Assembly: GCA_947359465.1 (NCBI GenBank) | Contig: OX375876.1 | Location: 63,928,998 to 63,992,997 of the forward strand | Length of the DNA stretch: 64,000 nt | Reading direction: 5' to 3' | Source: Metellina segmentata | Taxonomy: Eukaryota > Arthropoda > Arachnida > Araneae > Tetragnathidae | Shown: one piece after another, positions 24,239 to 34,885 of the stretch | Numbering within the stretch: the first letter of the stretch is position 1 | Layout of the letters: every line of letters begins with the position of its first letter | Made by a program: the position numbers and the translations under genes | The notes under the pieces: generated by a model | The model's input: only the letters and a program-made list of their open reading frames with translations | The model's database searches: none | What the model was told of the DNA's origin: nothing

Positions 24239-24306
24239 ACCGAGGTTTAACCATAAATTAACATACTGCATGGGGAGAAGCGACAACTTCTCTCCCAAAC
24301 CTCGGT
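24239..24306. repeat. GC-rich nested hairpin
   Basis: Outer arms ACCGAGGTTT (24239-24248) and AAACCTCGGT (24297-24306) are perfect complements over 10 bp. Inside them GGGGAGAAG (24272-24280) pairs with CTTCTCTCCC (24287-24296) around a CGACAA loop. The left side has a 23-base bulge. It could fold as RNA on either strand. The bulge makes a standard microRNA precursor unlikely; it may instead be a remnant of a fold-back element. Confidence 0.5.
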
Positions 24307-25039
24307 GGTTTTGGAATTCACCGACTTTACGATTATTAAGATCTCCAACTATGAATGTCTGGGTGCAGAGTTCTCACCCACACAAGATGGTAGAAGATGA
24401 CTGCCCATTGTAAATTACATTGTGTCTCCCAATCTCAGTTCTGTTCTCTCGGTACCCTCCTGCTTAAAATCTAATTTATAATAACTCGGTCTTCCTTATT
24501 TCTCTCTGGCTGAGATATTGAGGGAGCTCGTTTGGCAGTTCATAGACAGTTCGCTGCCGTTAATTAAATTCTGGACTAAAAATTTATATCAGAAACTTTC
24601 AGGCGTACTCCCCTCTCCTTAACGTCATACCACCGATGAATGGAAGGTTCGCTTTGAAATCTGCTTTGGTTTCTAGTGTATTAAGGCTTCGTAGTAATTG
24701 TGTGAGGTTGAGGGGCTAGTTTCATAATTGACGGGTCTGGTAATATTTTCTAGTTTAGTGAGAAGGAATTTTTGTACTTAGTTTTTAAATTAAGGTATGG
24801 TGGATGGATGTTGTATGTTTGCATAACGATTCATACGGTTAAATCAGTCATAAATGGAGATCTGTTATGAGATATACACGGGATCACAAATGCAGTTTAG
24901 TTAAACTGAAATGTTTTTTGTATTTTTGTTGACAATCGTCACAAATAGGAAAACTATTTAACTTAAAAATTGACTGTAGAAATATCAAAATACGACTCCA
25001 ATAACTAAAACTAAAAAATTAAATAGAATTAAATGGTCG
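24307..25039. other. Unannotated stretch
   Basis: No gene or repeat that I can support. Confidence 0.35.
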
Positions 25040-25215
25040 AATCGATTCTCCTTCTGTCCTACAGGACAAATTTCATGCCCCAAAACTTCGCCCCTTACAT
25101 CACGTTATCAAACAAATTACAAATGGTGAAAATCATTGATCGACGAGGAATAAGAATCCGGAACAAATGCAGACTTTCAATACATCAGGACATAGCCTAT
25201 AAAAGAATATGACTA
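25040..25215. repeat. Local duplication, copy 1 of 2
   Basis: It pairs with 25533-25708 at a constant offset of 493 bp. Shared segments: GACAAATT.CATG, CACGTTA.CAAA, CATTGATCG.CGAGGAATAA, ATCCGGAACAAAT and CAATACATCA. Identity is higher than in the other local duplications. A family-A SINE fragment lies between the copies. Confidence 0.75.
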
Positions 25216-25279
25216 CGTATACAAATGCAGTATGCTTTGCAGCTTTTTTTTTAAAAACTGGCTGCCCTCATGGCACATC

Positions 25280-25430
25280 ATCTTTGGGTGTGCACGGGAT
25301 CACAACCCACAGGTATTCTGTGGATCTGTCCTCCCTTCTGTTTTGTTTTTTTCATCCCTCGCTGTTTTCTTGTGCTTGGCTCAGCTTGGCCGTATACGTC
25401 CCTTGCGCCATAAGACCCGAAACCCATCAA
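25280..25430 (+). mobile_element. SINE family A fragment
   Basis: The 3' part carries CCCTTGCGCCATAAGACCCG preceded by CTTGGCCGTATACGT, a diverged form of the family tail CCAAATATGGCCCTTGCACC. A decayed B-box-like region (GGGATCACAACCC) lies upstream. It sits between the two copies of the 493-bp duplication. Confidence 0.45.
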
Positions 25431-25532
25431 TTGAATCAAAAGCTGACTGTTAATGACTGGCTAGATTATAAGATGAAATAATATTGTTGTTGAAACTTTT
25501 CCTCAGCGAAAAATCTCAAGTTGCTCCCCTTC

Positions 25533-25708
25533 TCCCTTCTGTTCGATTTAAGAGCGGGACAAATTCCATGTCCCTCAACTCTCCCCGTTATACCACGTTA
25601 CAAAACGCATTACAAATGATGAAAGTCATTGATCGCCGAGGAATAAGGATCCGGAACAAATACAGCCATTCAATACATCAAGACCATGGCCCATTAAAGG
25701 ATACGAGC
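25533..25708. repeat. Local duplication, copy 2 of 2
   Basis: It aligns with 25040-25215 without large gaps. A short open frame (86 codons, 25484-25744) runs through it, but the matching frame in copy 1 is not open, so it is not evidence of coding. Confidence 0.75.
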
Positions 25709-26509
25709 TCTCAGACGAAAAGACAAGAAAAGAGAAGCCAGTAACTTTCTTTGGGACTCAGTTAAGCTCAAGTAGTAGATACTGTATGTCATCCCAAACT
25801 TCTGCAGCCCCCCAAAAAGAGGAGATTGCAGGCCTCGATCTCATCATATCACGATCAGCTTTCACTCCAAACCACTCCATAGATCACCGAGTCCAAAATA
25901 ACGAGTTTCCAGTTTCGAAATACGGAAATACTATTATGTAGGAGGTCCAGGCATCCTCCGTTAGACCGTTGCTGTTTTTATTATTATTTCTTTATGGATT
26001 GTTTGTTTTCCGCTGAAAGGAAATAGTTTCGAGATATCGATCCTCCGACTTTACTGGATTAATGATTCCGGGAGAGAAAAAAAGCGCTGCTCCTGGAAAA
26101 CACTGAGGAAGTGAAAGTAAATTTAGATTTTCTTGGGTGATTGGGATGGTATAATCAATTTTTTAGTTTTCCATTTCAGGCTGTAAGTCAGTCTTGCTTC
26201 CATTCCTTTCATTGATTTACCGGTACGTATCTGAAAATCCGAATGAACTTGAAGGATTTAATATAAGGGTTGTCTTTCATCTTGCCAGGAGGTCATGTGA
26301 AGAGTATAACCAAGTCTGGGGGAATCACTTATTTCTTCTTAAATTATGAAGAAATAAGCAGACCTGTACAGAGTGTGGTGAATATTTCGCAGTATTCAAT
26401 CGGTTATTTAGTCATTTTGTAGGTTATGCGGTTAAAGCAAGACTGCACTACCCACTTCCAGAGTGTCCCATATGGTTGTATATATCTGATTTATATAGTC
26501 TAACATCTT
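25709..26509. other. Unannotated stretch
   Basis: No recognisable feature. A pyrimidine tract ending in CAG at about 26178 resembles a splice acceptor, but no exon can be supported. Confidence 0.35.
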
Positions 26510-26690
26510 TGTTGACTTTCCTAGTCGTTGTCTCGAAGAGATATCTCGTTATTAGCAAAAACACCTAGATATGGATCACATTATCATAAAAATATAGGTA
26601 ACATCTTGATCAACGTGATATCATTACCAAAATTTGTAAGATTTCGATGGACGAGATATCTCGTCGAAACCAGATGAAGTGTGAGCTTAC
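26510..26690 (-). mobile_element. TTAA-type palindromic MITE, subfamily 1, ends decayed
   Basis: It contains AGAGATATCTCGTTATTAGC and the perfect palindrome GACGAGATATCTCGTC (26650-26665), with TTATCATAAAAATATAGG between. Element termini are too decayed to place the TTAA sites with certainty. Confidence 0.65.
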
Positions 26691-27352
26691 ATTACTGTAG
26701 GGTATGTATAGCAGCGTAAGCTATCCCCCCTAAGAAATACTTTTCCGTAGACAAAGTTGAACAGCCTTACACCCGTCTCGAAAATAAATGACACGGAGTT
26801 GATTATGAATGCGTGGACATTACAAAACAGTCCTGTTGGCGCTCCTGACAACTACGAATGGCATTCACAACAATTGTCACAAACTTTGTTGAATCCTTCA
26901 CGATGAGCTGTTAAATTACCAGTGTGATACCAATCATTTCCCACAACTATCTGAAGCCATATGGTGGCAGACACTGATCCTATTCTTATCACGGCTTCAC
27001 GTTTCGTTACAACTTCACATGGAAACTTTGAATATTTATATGTAATAAGTAGATTATATATAATATACTTGGTTGCTAAAGGCAACAAAGAAGAGTTCGC
27101 TGTTGTAATAATCCATAGCATGACCACGCATATGGAGATATACTCTCGATCTTAATTCAGCTCTCAGAAAATCACGCAGTTGGCAGTCAGTTTCTACTAG
27201 TGGTAGAGTCTATCGAGTAAAGCCAATTCTGAAGGGGGGGGGGGTAATGCGATGAACTAGCTACCACTACGATAAATTGACTTATCTATTGCTAAAATAG
27301 CACCGATGTTTCTTGGTTGTTTATTTTTCTATTAATAGTACATATAATACTA
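26691..27352. other. Unannotated stretch with a G run
   Basis: A run of about 11 G lies near 27234. No gene is supported. Confidence 0.4.
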
Positions 27353-27354
27353 TA

Positions 27355-27924
27355 CACTACCCTACAATAGTGAACCGGACAGCAGGATGTGATGGTATAA
27401 GGAAAATAATACATGATTTAACAGGGGCATGGTCTCAAAAGTGCGGCAATTGCAATAGAAACCCTTCTGGGAATAATTTCAAGAAAGTTTTGAAACACAT
27501 CTTTGGGTATTTTTGTCCACTTCTACTGCAAGAATGGCGCCAGCTGAGCTGTAGATTTCGGACGTGGTTCCCTGGTTCGTAAGCATCGCTCTAACTCGTC
27601 CCACAAATGTTCTAAGGGGTTTAGGTCGAGATTCTGAGCAGTCCAGGGAAGACGTTTTACATCCATGTAGTGATACCTCTGCATAACAGAGGCTGCAACA
27701 AGACATGGAGCGTTGTCGTCCTGGAAGTAACATTCGTCTATTCTATAAAATTGCCAGAGCGTAAGAATAACCTGGTTGTCCAAACTGTTCATGTAGGAGT
27801 CGTCGTTAATTTCACCAGGAATAATATACAAAGTTTCCAGGCCATACCACGAAAAACAACCCCAAACAAGTTGTTGGATTTTATGCAAATCCTTTGGCGC
27901 CCACTTCGTTATTGTTGGGTAGTG
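27355..27924 (-). mobile_element. Tc1-type DNA transposon, internally deleted
   Basis: The ends form a terminal inverted repeat: ATACACTACCCTACAAT at 27352-27368 matches the complement of 27911-27927 with one mismatch. TA lies outside each end (27353-27354 and 27925-27926), the target used by Tc1/mariner elements. Inside is the 3' half of a Tc1 transposase on the minus strand. The right terminal repeat follows almost directly after the truncated coding part, so the promoter, both DNA-binding domains and the first catalytic Asp are gone. It cannot move itself. Confidence 0.8.
27418..27903 (-). pseudogene. Tc1 transposase, C-terminal half (DD34E)
   Basis: This is 161 codons in one frame ending in TAA at 27418-27420, with a single internal TAG at 27520-27522. 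The N-terminal side reads LVWGCFSWYGL, a standard Tc1 stretch. The second catalytic Asp is in FQDDNAP and the catalytic Glu is in DLNPLEHLWDELER, with exactly 34 residues between them, which defines the DD34E Tc1 group. The C-terminus reads IPRRV-like, also typical. Family members are about 340 residues, so roughly the first half is missing. With only one stop and an intact frame, the copy seems fairly young. In an active relative the protein cuts and pastes the element at TA sites in the nucleus; this copy cannot encode a working enzyme. Confidence 0.88.
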
Positions 27925-27927
27925 TAT

Positions 27928-29643
27928 CTAAAGCCATTTGTAAAAATCATATGTATCTATATGTACAGTTCACACCTCCAATTCAAATAAAATTAATTAT
28001 TAATATAAAACATTTCATGTACTTCTTATGGCAATAATAATAATTTTCTTTACGGCATATGGCAGAAAAGGCGCAAACCTCTTTTAATTCTCACTAAAGC
28101 GAGTTGCAAGATTGATAAGCTGATAAAATTATTAGTCAAATTGATAGTAAAAGTTCCAACGACTAATTAAGAGTAAAATTTCAAGAAGATCAGCAATGAC
28201 CATTTTGGTAGACTATGGCATTTTGGTAGACAATTTTTTAAATACTTTACTAAATTTATTTATTACTTTGGTATTTTCATTCTATTTTTATATATACTTA
28301 ATTCCGAAAATAAATCTAACTTAAACAACCCCAAAAAATTTTCCTTCCAGTTTTCTAATATGCTTAACTTGGTAAAAAGATCAATAAGCTCAAGTAGATT
28401 TTAAAATTCTGAAATAACTTCAGATTCTTTGGAAGTATACAACAGGTATTATTTATCATCACTCTGGGGTATAAAGCAATCGTCCACACGGATATTTTTC
28501 ATGGAGTTTAAACGAGTTTCTTGTTAACAGTGTTACAAATTTTGTAAGTTCATAACTCCTTCAACTGTTAAATTAAGTATGCATATGACGTGAGACGTGT
28601 CCTGTATTACTTTCTTTCCGGAAGTACTTAATCATGGGGAAATTTCACATGGAACGTAGTTTCGAAAAATGATGGGAACCCCCTATTAGGCCGATCCATA
28701 CCAAATTGATTTTCCCCTAGTTAACTGGTTTTCGGCTATTTATGATACGATGTCAAAAATACGGCGTCTGTGCCTGACAGCCTAGTCGTAAAAGACATAT
28801 ACCTATGCATAAATCATTTTCCTAGCAATATAGTTGGCCATGACAGAAGCATTTGATGATGGTTTTCTTTCTTTTTTCATTCGATTGGCATAGCTTTTGG
28901 GGTTGATTGAATGCAGTCAGGAATCTTCGGCCCAAGAACGATTTGATCGCCATCTAGATTATTTTTAAGTATTAATCACAGAGGAAATCGATTGAGTCTG
29001 TGATAAGTAATTATGGCTTTGGTGCTTGGAAACTTGACTGCAAGAGAATTTGTTTATAGTATAATGCAGTGGTTTTTGTTTTTAGTGTTGAATACTTTCA
29101 ATTCAAGCAAAAACACACACAATTCAATTTTCATTCCGGAATAATTATTTAATATGAAAACTCAAATACATTTATCATTATTAACTGCTTCCATACATGA
29201 ATGGTTATGCAGCATACCCCCTCTATGTTTATACATCACATTTTACTAAGACCTACTTCTTTTTTAATCCGTCCCCTTGTGTAAGTTTTACTTGTCAGTA
29301 AACATAATTCTCAACTGGAAAAATGTTAATTTCTTTCAGCTAAGAACGTACTCAAAAAGGATTAATATAAAATTCTTTAATGTTTAATATTATAATTATA
29401 ATACATTAACTATAATTATATTATTATATATATTTCTATAAAATGTATCCCGCTGTTGTGATGTAAAGTTTAATTATATTCATAAGTACGTATACAGTTT
29501 CTAGATGCTGTAAAACAGGAACAGCTTAAGACATGATCCCCAAATGCGAACTGTTAGCTAAGTGTACTCATAATGTTTGTGTCCCCCTCCAGAGCGAAGT
29601 GACGTAGACGATAGTAAGCGTGTCATGTGACAAGACAGTGGAT
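27928..29643. other. Unannotated AT-rich stretch
   Basis: A short direct repeat (CATTTTGGTAGAC, twice) lies at about 28201-28232. Otherwise nothing is recognisable. Confidence 0.4.
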
Positions 29644-30249
29644 ATGTCTGCGTCTGCATTGAAGAATGCGTTTTGTGTTCTTGAATCGAGCAAAACGGAA
29701 TCTGTCACCGTTGTGCAATAGCATTTTCGATCACGATTTGGAAAAGAATCTCCAACCACAAAATTAATTTACTATTAGTTTAAAAAATTTGAAACAAGGG
29801 GCTATTTGTGCAAAGTTCCAAAGCCAGGACGACCGAGTGTTTATCAGCAGATGTCGTCAAAACCTTTGTTCATCCAATTGGATAAGAAAGTCGAAAAACT
29901 TTTTTCTCCAATTGGATGGTGCACCACCACACTGGTCAGATGACATGCAAAATTACCTCTATTAACATCTATTAACATGTTAGATTAATTGGACCGATTA
30001 CAGCATGCCACTAACCCAATGGCCACCCAGATGACCTGATTTAACACCATGTGACTTTTTCTTCGTGGCTACGTAAAGGATAACGTATTTAACCCTCCTC
30101 TTTCTGTTGATCCAGGGGAGTTGAAACAGCGTATAGCAACCACTATCACTGCACTTGCTTCAGATACCCTAACACGAGTCTGGGCAGAAATGGGTTACCA
30201 GTTCGATGTGTGTAGTGTGACTAAGGGTGAACACATAGAACATATGTGA
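29644..30249 (+). pseudogene. Mariner-like transposase pseudogene (HTH/DUF4817-type N-terminus)
   Basis: From ATG at 29644 the frame reads AFCVLESSKTESVTVVQ, then a stop, HFRSRFGKESPTTK, another stop, then KKFETRG.LCK and PGRPSV. This is the N-terminal helix-turn-helix of mariner-like transposases found in many arthropods. After a large internal deletion, coding similarity resumes near 29905 with FLQLDGAPPHWSDDMQNYL, then WPPR.PDLTPCDFF, a frameshift, VKDNVFNPPLSVDPGELKQR and VWAEMGYQFDV, ending TKGEHIEHM before TGA at 30247-30249. At least four stops and two frameshifts are present. The region of the first catalytic Asp is missing. The remaining length is about half of a full gene (about 1.0-1.2 kb). 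Confidence 0.82.
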
Positions 30250-30370
30250 CTGTCTCTAAAAAAATGAAACATTCATCTACACATATGTTATAGATAACAT
30301 AAAATATCTTACATTGATACAATTATGTAGTGCGTTAAAAGTGCAAACTTACTTAAAAATCACCCTGTAT
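30250..30370 (+). mobile_element. Right end of the mariner-like element
   Basis: The stretch after the stop codon ends in CACCCTGTAT at 30361-30370, a common terminal sequence for mariner elements of this type. No matching left terminal repeat (ATACAGGGTG) is visible upstream of 29644, so the left end is lost or decayed. Confidence 0.5.
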
Positions 30371-31574
30371 TTTAAAATTTTATTTATTTGTTTTTTATCT
30401 ATTTGTATTAATTTATGGGACACGTAGTTAAACACACCCAAGTAAAGGGGTCTATTCACAAAACTACAATTTTAGAATTCCCAGGATATTGTATAACGGT
30501 TTTTTCGTGTAACCATGAGTCAGGTGCCCTATAATACCGTCATGCGTTGATCTAGAGTACAAAATTTGTCCAAACACATTCAACGTCCATTTTAGAGTCG
30601 AATAATGAAAATTACGTAGTTTAAAATACTTGAATTCCTTCCAATTAAGCCTGATTAAGTATGCATACAAAGTTTTATAAAAAGTTATGTTTCATAAAAG
30701 TTTTTTTATGTTCTGTGCTTGAAGAAGTTAATTTTTGCGTCATTGTACCTGTGTTGAAACAAATGTTTCTTTTGTGAGAATTTACTGAAAAATAAAATCG
30801 CTCTAACTATAAAAGTCAGAGTTAAATAACATGAGAGTATGTTTCTGTGCAAATAAGACAGAGAACGTTTCCTTGTATTTCCAACAATAATCATGCTGGA
30901 AAAAAAAATCACTATGTTCCTTCATCAGAAGGAGTGGGATATCGTGAGAATAATTTTATCTTAGACGTTCTCCTTTCACTGAGTTCACTCAGTCAGTTGT
31001 CCAATGACTACTTGGAATCTCGCCTGACACAAACTTAAGTCACGACTTTGCCAGTAGCAGAAGGATTGCAAACAAAGGCTTCCAGAGGAAAGGGTGGGCC
31101 ATCATCCTCAAATAAGCACATGGAATTTGTGTTCATTGTTTTATTTGATAAAGAAATTAGAGGAGATGGCTTTCTCTTGTTAGTTTGAGGATACAGTATT
31201 TGGGTTTGACCTAGGTCGGGATTGTCTTCATGGGCGTAAATGGGTCGTTGAAACAAAACGAAATGGGCGAAGCGTCATTCTTTTAGGAAGGCATGTATTT
31301 GTGCCTTATGGGATTCTTGTAAAATCAGCTATTCACTTAACATAAGAGCAAAATAAATAAACAGTATGTAAAATTTCCAGAAATAGTTTATAAAAAGAAA
31401 TATTTACATTTTTTTAAAGTAAAAAAATATTTTTCAATTTTATCTATAAGCATATTAATCATATACAGATAAATATCGTTTCGACCTCCTCCTTTGAATA
31501 TAATAATATCCGTTACTAAGTATGTCCTCTCTCTATCTCTCATTGTTGGTTTGTATAGTAAATATCTGGTGCCT
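30371..31574. other. Unannotated AT-rich stretch
   Basis: Short open frames of 60-75 codons on both strands; none has a motif. No repeat is recognised. Confidence 0.4.
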
Positions 31575-31730
31575 GTCTCACCGATGTATCTCAACATTAG
31601 GAAACTGAGCAGACATCGATCTCGTCATCATAAAAAAATAGGCAGTATCTTAATGAGATATGTCGTCATCAGTGAAATTAATCAGATCTTGATGGGTGAC
31701 ATATGTTATGGAAACCACTTGGAGGGTTAA
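31575..31730 (-). mobile_element. TTAA-type palindromic MITE, subfamily 1, 5' part decayed
   Basis: The right end is well kept: GGAAACCACTTGGAGGGTTAA minus its first base, with TTAA at 31727-31730. Inside are ATCTCGTCATCATAAAAAAA and TAGGCAGTATCTTAATGAG, and a decayed AATCAGATCTTGATGG. The left terminal repeat is hard to see. Confidence 0.72.
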
Positions 31731-33137
31731 ACAACAGTTGTAATTTAAACTTAAAAGTTGATGTCCTAAAGTGTTTCACAGCTTATTTCTGGAAACAGTA
31801 TTTGCCATCACGGCATCTTTACAACGCCCCGAATACCTTGTTTTTTTTATTTCGTTGTTTTCTAACGATGTTGCAATTTCTAAAGCAAGCAGACTCGAAG
31901 TATACCAGGTTCAACTGACATTTTAAAGGGATGCAAAGTCTGCTAAAGAGCATTTGTGCCTTCTGACACAAAAAATGTCCAAAGCGTAACTCAAATATAC
32001 AAATACATACATACGAATATTTCAGATTATCTGATGTATTCTATTTATGGAATTTGAAAATACATGTAGTTTGATTTGAATTTGTTACTTTAAAAAAGTT
32101 ATTCAAGCTAACCAAAGCAGATTTATCACTTTTCAATACCAGAATTAGTTCAAGAAAATATATAAATAATTTAGTTAAGATTTCAATTCACCCTGTATTG
32201 TCTTTACGTTTTGAAATTATGCATGTTCTCAATCGAACTGTATAATATAATAGATAACATTTTTTAGAAAATGCTTGTTATTATATTAAAGACAGAAAAA
32301 TAAGAAATAAATAGAAAATTGAAAACATACACATACACTCACTTACTGAAAAACTCTTTCCAACACTTGAAATTTCAAATGTTTGAAAATTAACTCCCTC
32401 GATTGATGACTTCAACTACAAAAATACTTTTAATTCCAAATAAAATTGTTAAGAAATAAAATCTCCTGTTCAACGTAATTGCATGACAGCCAATTTATAA
32501 ACGTTAAATACCATTCCCGTTTTACCGGGAAAGGGATCGGTTACGATACTAAAGCTCGTTTACGTAAAGCAAATCTTTTTACAAAATATAGAAAATGCCA
32601 TTAAATTAATCGTAAATAAAGAAATATCTGCATTCCAAAAACTAAACAGCTTTCTCTGGCATTTATAGTAATGAATGGAACGGGAAGTGTTTGTGATTAA
32701 AAGGAATTAGGCTTTATATTTTTTCTCTCTCGGCTATTTCGTATTTTTGTCTCATTAGGATCCTTTGGAATTTAACCCTTTCTAATGAAATTTTATATCA
32801 TTATTAAAGATTAACGGAAAATGAAGTAATGCAGTTTGAGCCTTCTACTTTATGAACTACGTCAACTCCTTTTGGGAAGAATATCCTGTATGTGCATGGA
32901 AGATTTGCTGAATACGTACAAACTGCATTTTAAAATAATGTTTTGTGGTGTACTTAAGCACCGGATAACTAGTCGATACGAATCAAGAAGTAAAACTTCC
33001 CTTTCTTTTTCTAAATGGCAATGTAATTGGCACATATTGTTCACCTTTGCATCGTATTATCCCTTCAGTGTATTTTCCAATTTTAAGCTGATTTGTGGGT
33101 AGGTAATCTTTTGAACGCATTTGCACATTACTAATGA
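31731..33137. other. Unannotated AT-rich stretch
   Basis: No gene or repeat supported. A mariner-end-like CACCCTGTAT at about 32190 stands alone. Confidence 0.4.
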
Positions 33138-33168
33138 ATAACCATAACTTAGCTTCAGTTATGGTTAT
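33138..33168. repeat. Perfect 12-bp inverted repeat
   Basis: ATAACCATAACT (33138-33149) and AGTTATGGTTAT (33157-33168) are perfect complements around a 7-base loop. Too short for a microRNA precursor. Confidence 0.6.
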
Positions 33169-34361
33169 AAATTCAACATAATGGAATTTCTCTGCCACAT
33201 GCTTTTGCGGTTAGGCTTAAGTAAGAAACTTCATTGTGATTCGTTAGTTTTATAATTGCATCCAGCCCCTACTCATCTTTGTATAATAGAGGATTAAGCT
33301 TATTTTCCGAAAAAAAATATCATGATTAGCTCTATTTGTTATGCGTTATTTTTAACTATTTGATACAGAAATACATGAAAGTTGACTTCAGCATATGATT
33401 ATTTCTGAAAACCGTTTTGATGTTACGATTTCTAGTTCCTCTGACGAGGTATTAATGAGATCCTAGGGTATTAAAACTCAGCAGTCCGCAAGGAGCAGTT
33501 TTAAGCTCATGTATATATGTGGTGTCTGTTTGAGTTGTAAGCTCATGTTTTTATGTAGTATCTAATGCAGAGAAAGCGTACATAATCTTGTAGAAACCGA
33601 GATCTGCCACTTTATTCGCCAAATCATACAATGTTCCTGGAAGTATGTATGTTTCCGTGTTGCTCTCTTTTTGGTAAAAGAAAGATATCTTGAAGCTCAA
33701 GAAAGAGGGTATTGAATAAACGTTAAAAACAATTAATTAATCCCTTCCATTTGACAATCCTTTGTCTCAGGCAAGAGTCTTACGCCATAACTATGAATGA
33801 GGACAATCTTTGTCTCAGGAAAGAGGTCCCCCAAATTATCCTCAACCCACCGCCACACTCTCTCCATCTCTGTATAACCTTTCTACTACGGTTTTCTCCA
33901 CCCACAAGTGAAACCACTCACTGCTTCACATGGTCACTTCTCTCTCTCTAACCACGTGACACTTGCAGTACTGTTTACCCCTTCAAGGTGGAGCTGGGCT
34001 GAGAAGCATAATATCACACTATGATCTTCTCCAAACAAGACTCGATGGAATTGTCCATAGGAAAACAAATTCCAAACCAACTAGTTTATTGAAAAGCCTG
34101 AAATAGAGTTTGATAATTTCAGCTCTGACATCTACTCAACCATTCTAAAAAAATGTGTGTAGCATTGAGTTTTCGCACCACGGGAATTGTCTTTTACGTA
34201 AAAGGAGAAGTGTGTATGTTTATCTCAACATACGAAAATTCATCGGTAAATTAAATATACACTTCCTGATGATGATTGGAAGTAAAAATATTCAATTTTT
34301 AAGCCCCCCCCCTTTGTTAATTTTATGGTTTAGTGAGAAAGGACATAAACTACTGCCCTTA
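33169..34361. other. Unannotated stretch
   Basis: Two imperfect copies of a TAAGCTCATGT-containing segment lie at about 33500-33560. A run of 9 C lies near 34305. No gene is supported. Confidence 0.35.
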
Positions 34362-34585
34362 TTAACCCTCCAAGCTTTTTCCACGAGACCTCTCGTCCAT
34401 CAAGATCTGATAAGTTCTGCTAATGACGGGATACCTTGTCTGGACAAAACAGCTGTACTACGCCAAGAAAAAAATTGTCCTTTCCCTCGAATTGGTGACA
34501 GTTTGGAAGAGGTTCCTGCTTCAAAAGCTGGCTACTACAAGGCAATTTTCAACGCGATGATAAATCATCATGAGGGCTGATAAAA
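34362..34585 (+). mobile_element. TTAA-type MITE, subfamily 2
   Basis: The left end is TTAACCCTCCAAGC, followed by CACGAGACCTCTCGTCCATC, AAGATCTGATAAGTTCTGC and GGACAAAACAGCTGTACTAC. The interior AATTGGTGACAGTTTGGAAG matches the two copies at 15511-15976. The right end is decayed, so the end is estimated from family length. A 141-codon open frame over 34155-34580 is mostly this element and is not a gene. Confidence 0.65.
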
Positions 34586-34687
34586 TATACTCCCAAAATG
34601 TCTTTTGTACTCAATACTAGATATAAACAATTGTAGTTGCTTTCTGTTTCGTAATAAACTTACTAAACTGTGATTTGCTTTGGGATC

Positions 34688-34885
34688 TTTGGCTGTAGCT
34701 CAATGCGTCTGTCTACTGCAATATCAACCTGCGAATTGCTTGTGGGGCTCAGGTTCAATTCCTCCCTGGGTATATGATTCGGCATGTGCTTTCACTTGAC
34801 GTTGTCTGTTTTGTGTTTGTTGCAGCTTGTCCAAATATGGCCCCTGGGCCATAAACACAAACCTAACAAACCCTCTGCCAACATA
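34688..34885 (+). mobile_element. SINE family A, tRNA-derived, near complete
   Basis: The head has an A box (TGTAGCTCAATGCG, 34694) and a B box (GGTTCAATTCC, 34752). The body has TTGACGTTGTCTGTTTTGTG and the tail has TCCAAATATGGCCCCTGGGC followed by CATAAACACAAACC. Polymerase III would start transcription of an active relative from these internal boxes. No clear target duplication was found. Confidence 0.7.

Noticed and set aside
26852..27127. 91-codon minus-strand frame as the missing 5' part of the Tc1 transposase
   Set aside because: It lies outside the element's terminal repeats, on the wrong side (3') of the coding part, and has no helix-turn-helix similarity.
29568..29759. Minus-strand 63-codon frame
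   Set aside because: It is the shadow of the plus-strand mariner-like pseudogene.
32185..32200. A second mariner end (CACCCTGTAT)
   Set aside because: A single 10-base match with no partner end or coding remnant nearby.
34155..34580. 141-codon plus-strand open frame as a gene
   Set aside because: More than half of it is a TTAA-type MITE (34362-34585), and the frame is not shared with the other copies of that element.
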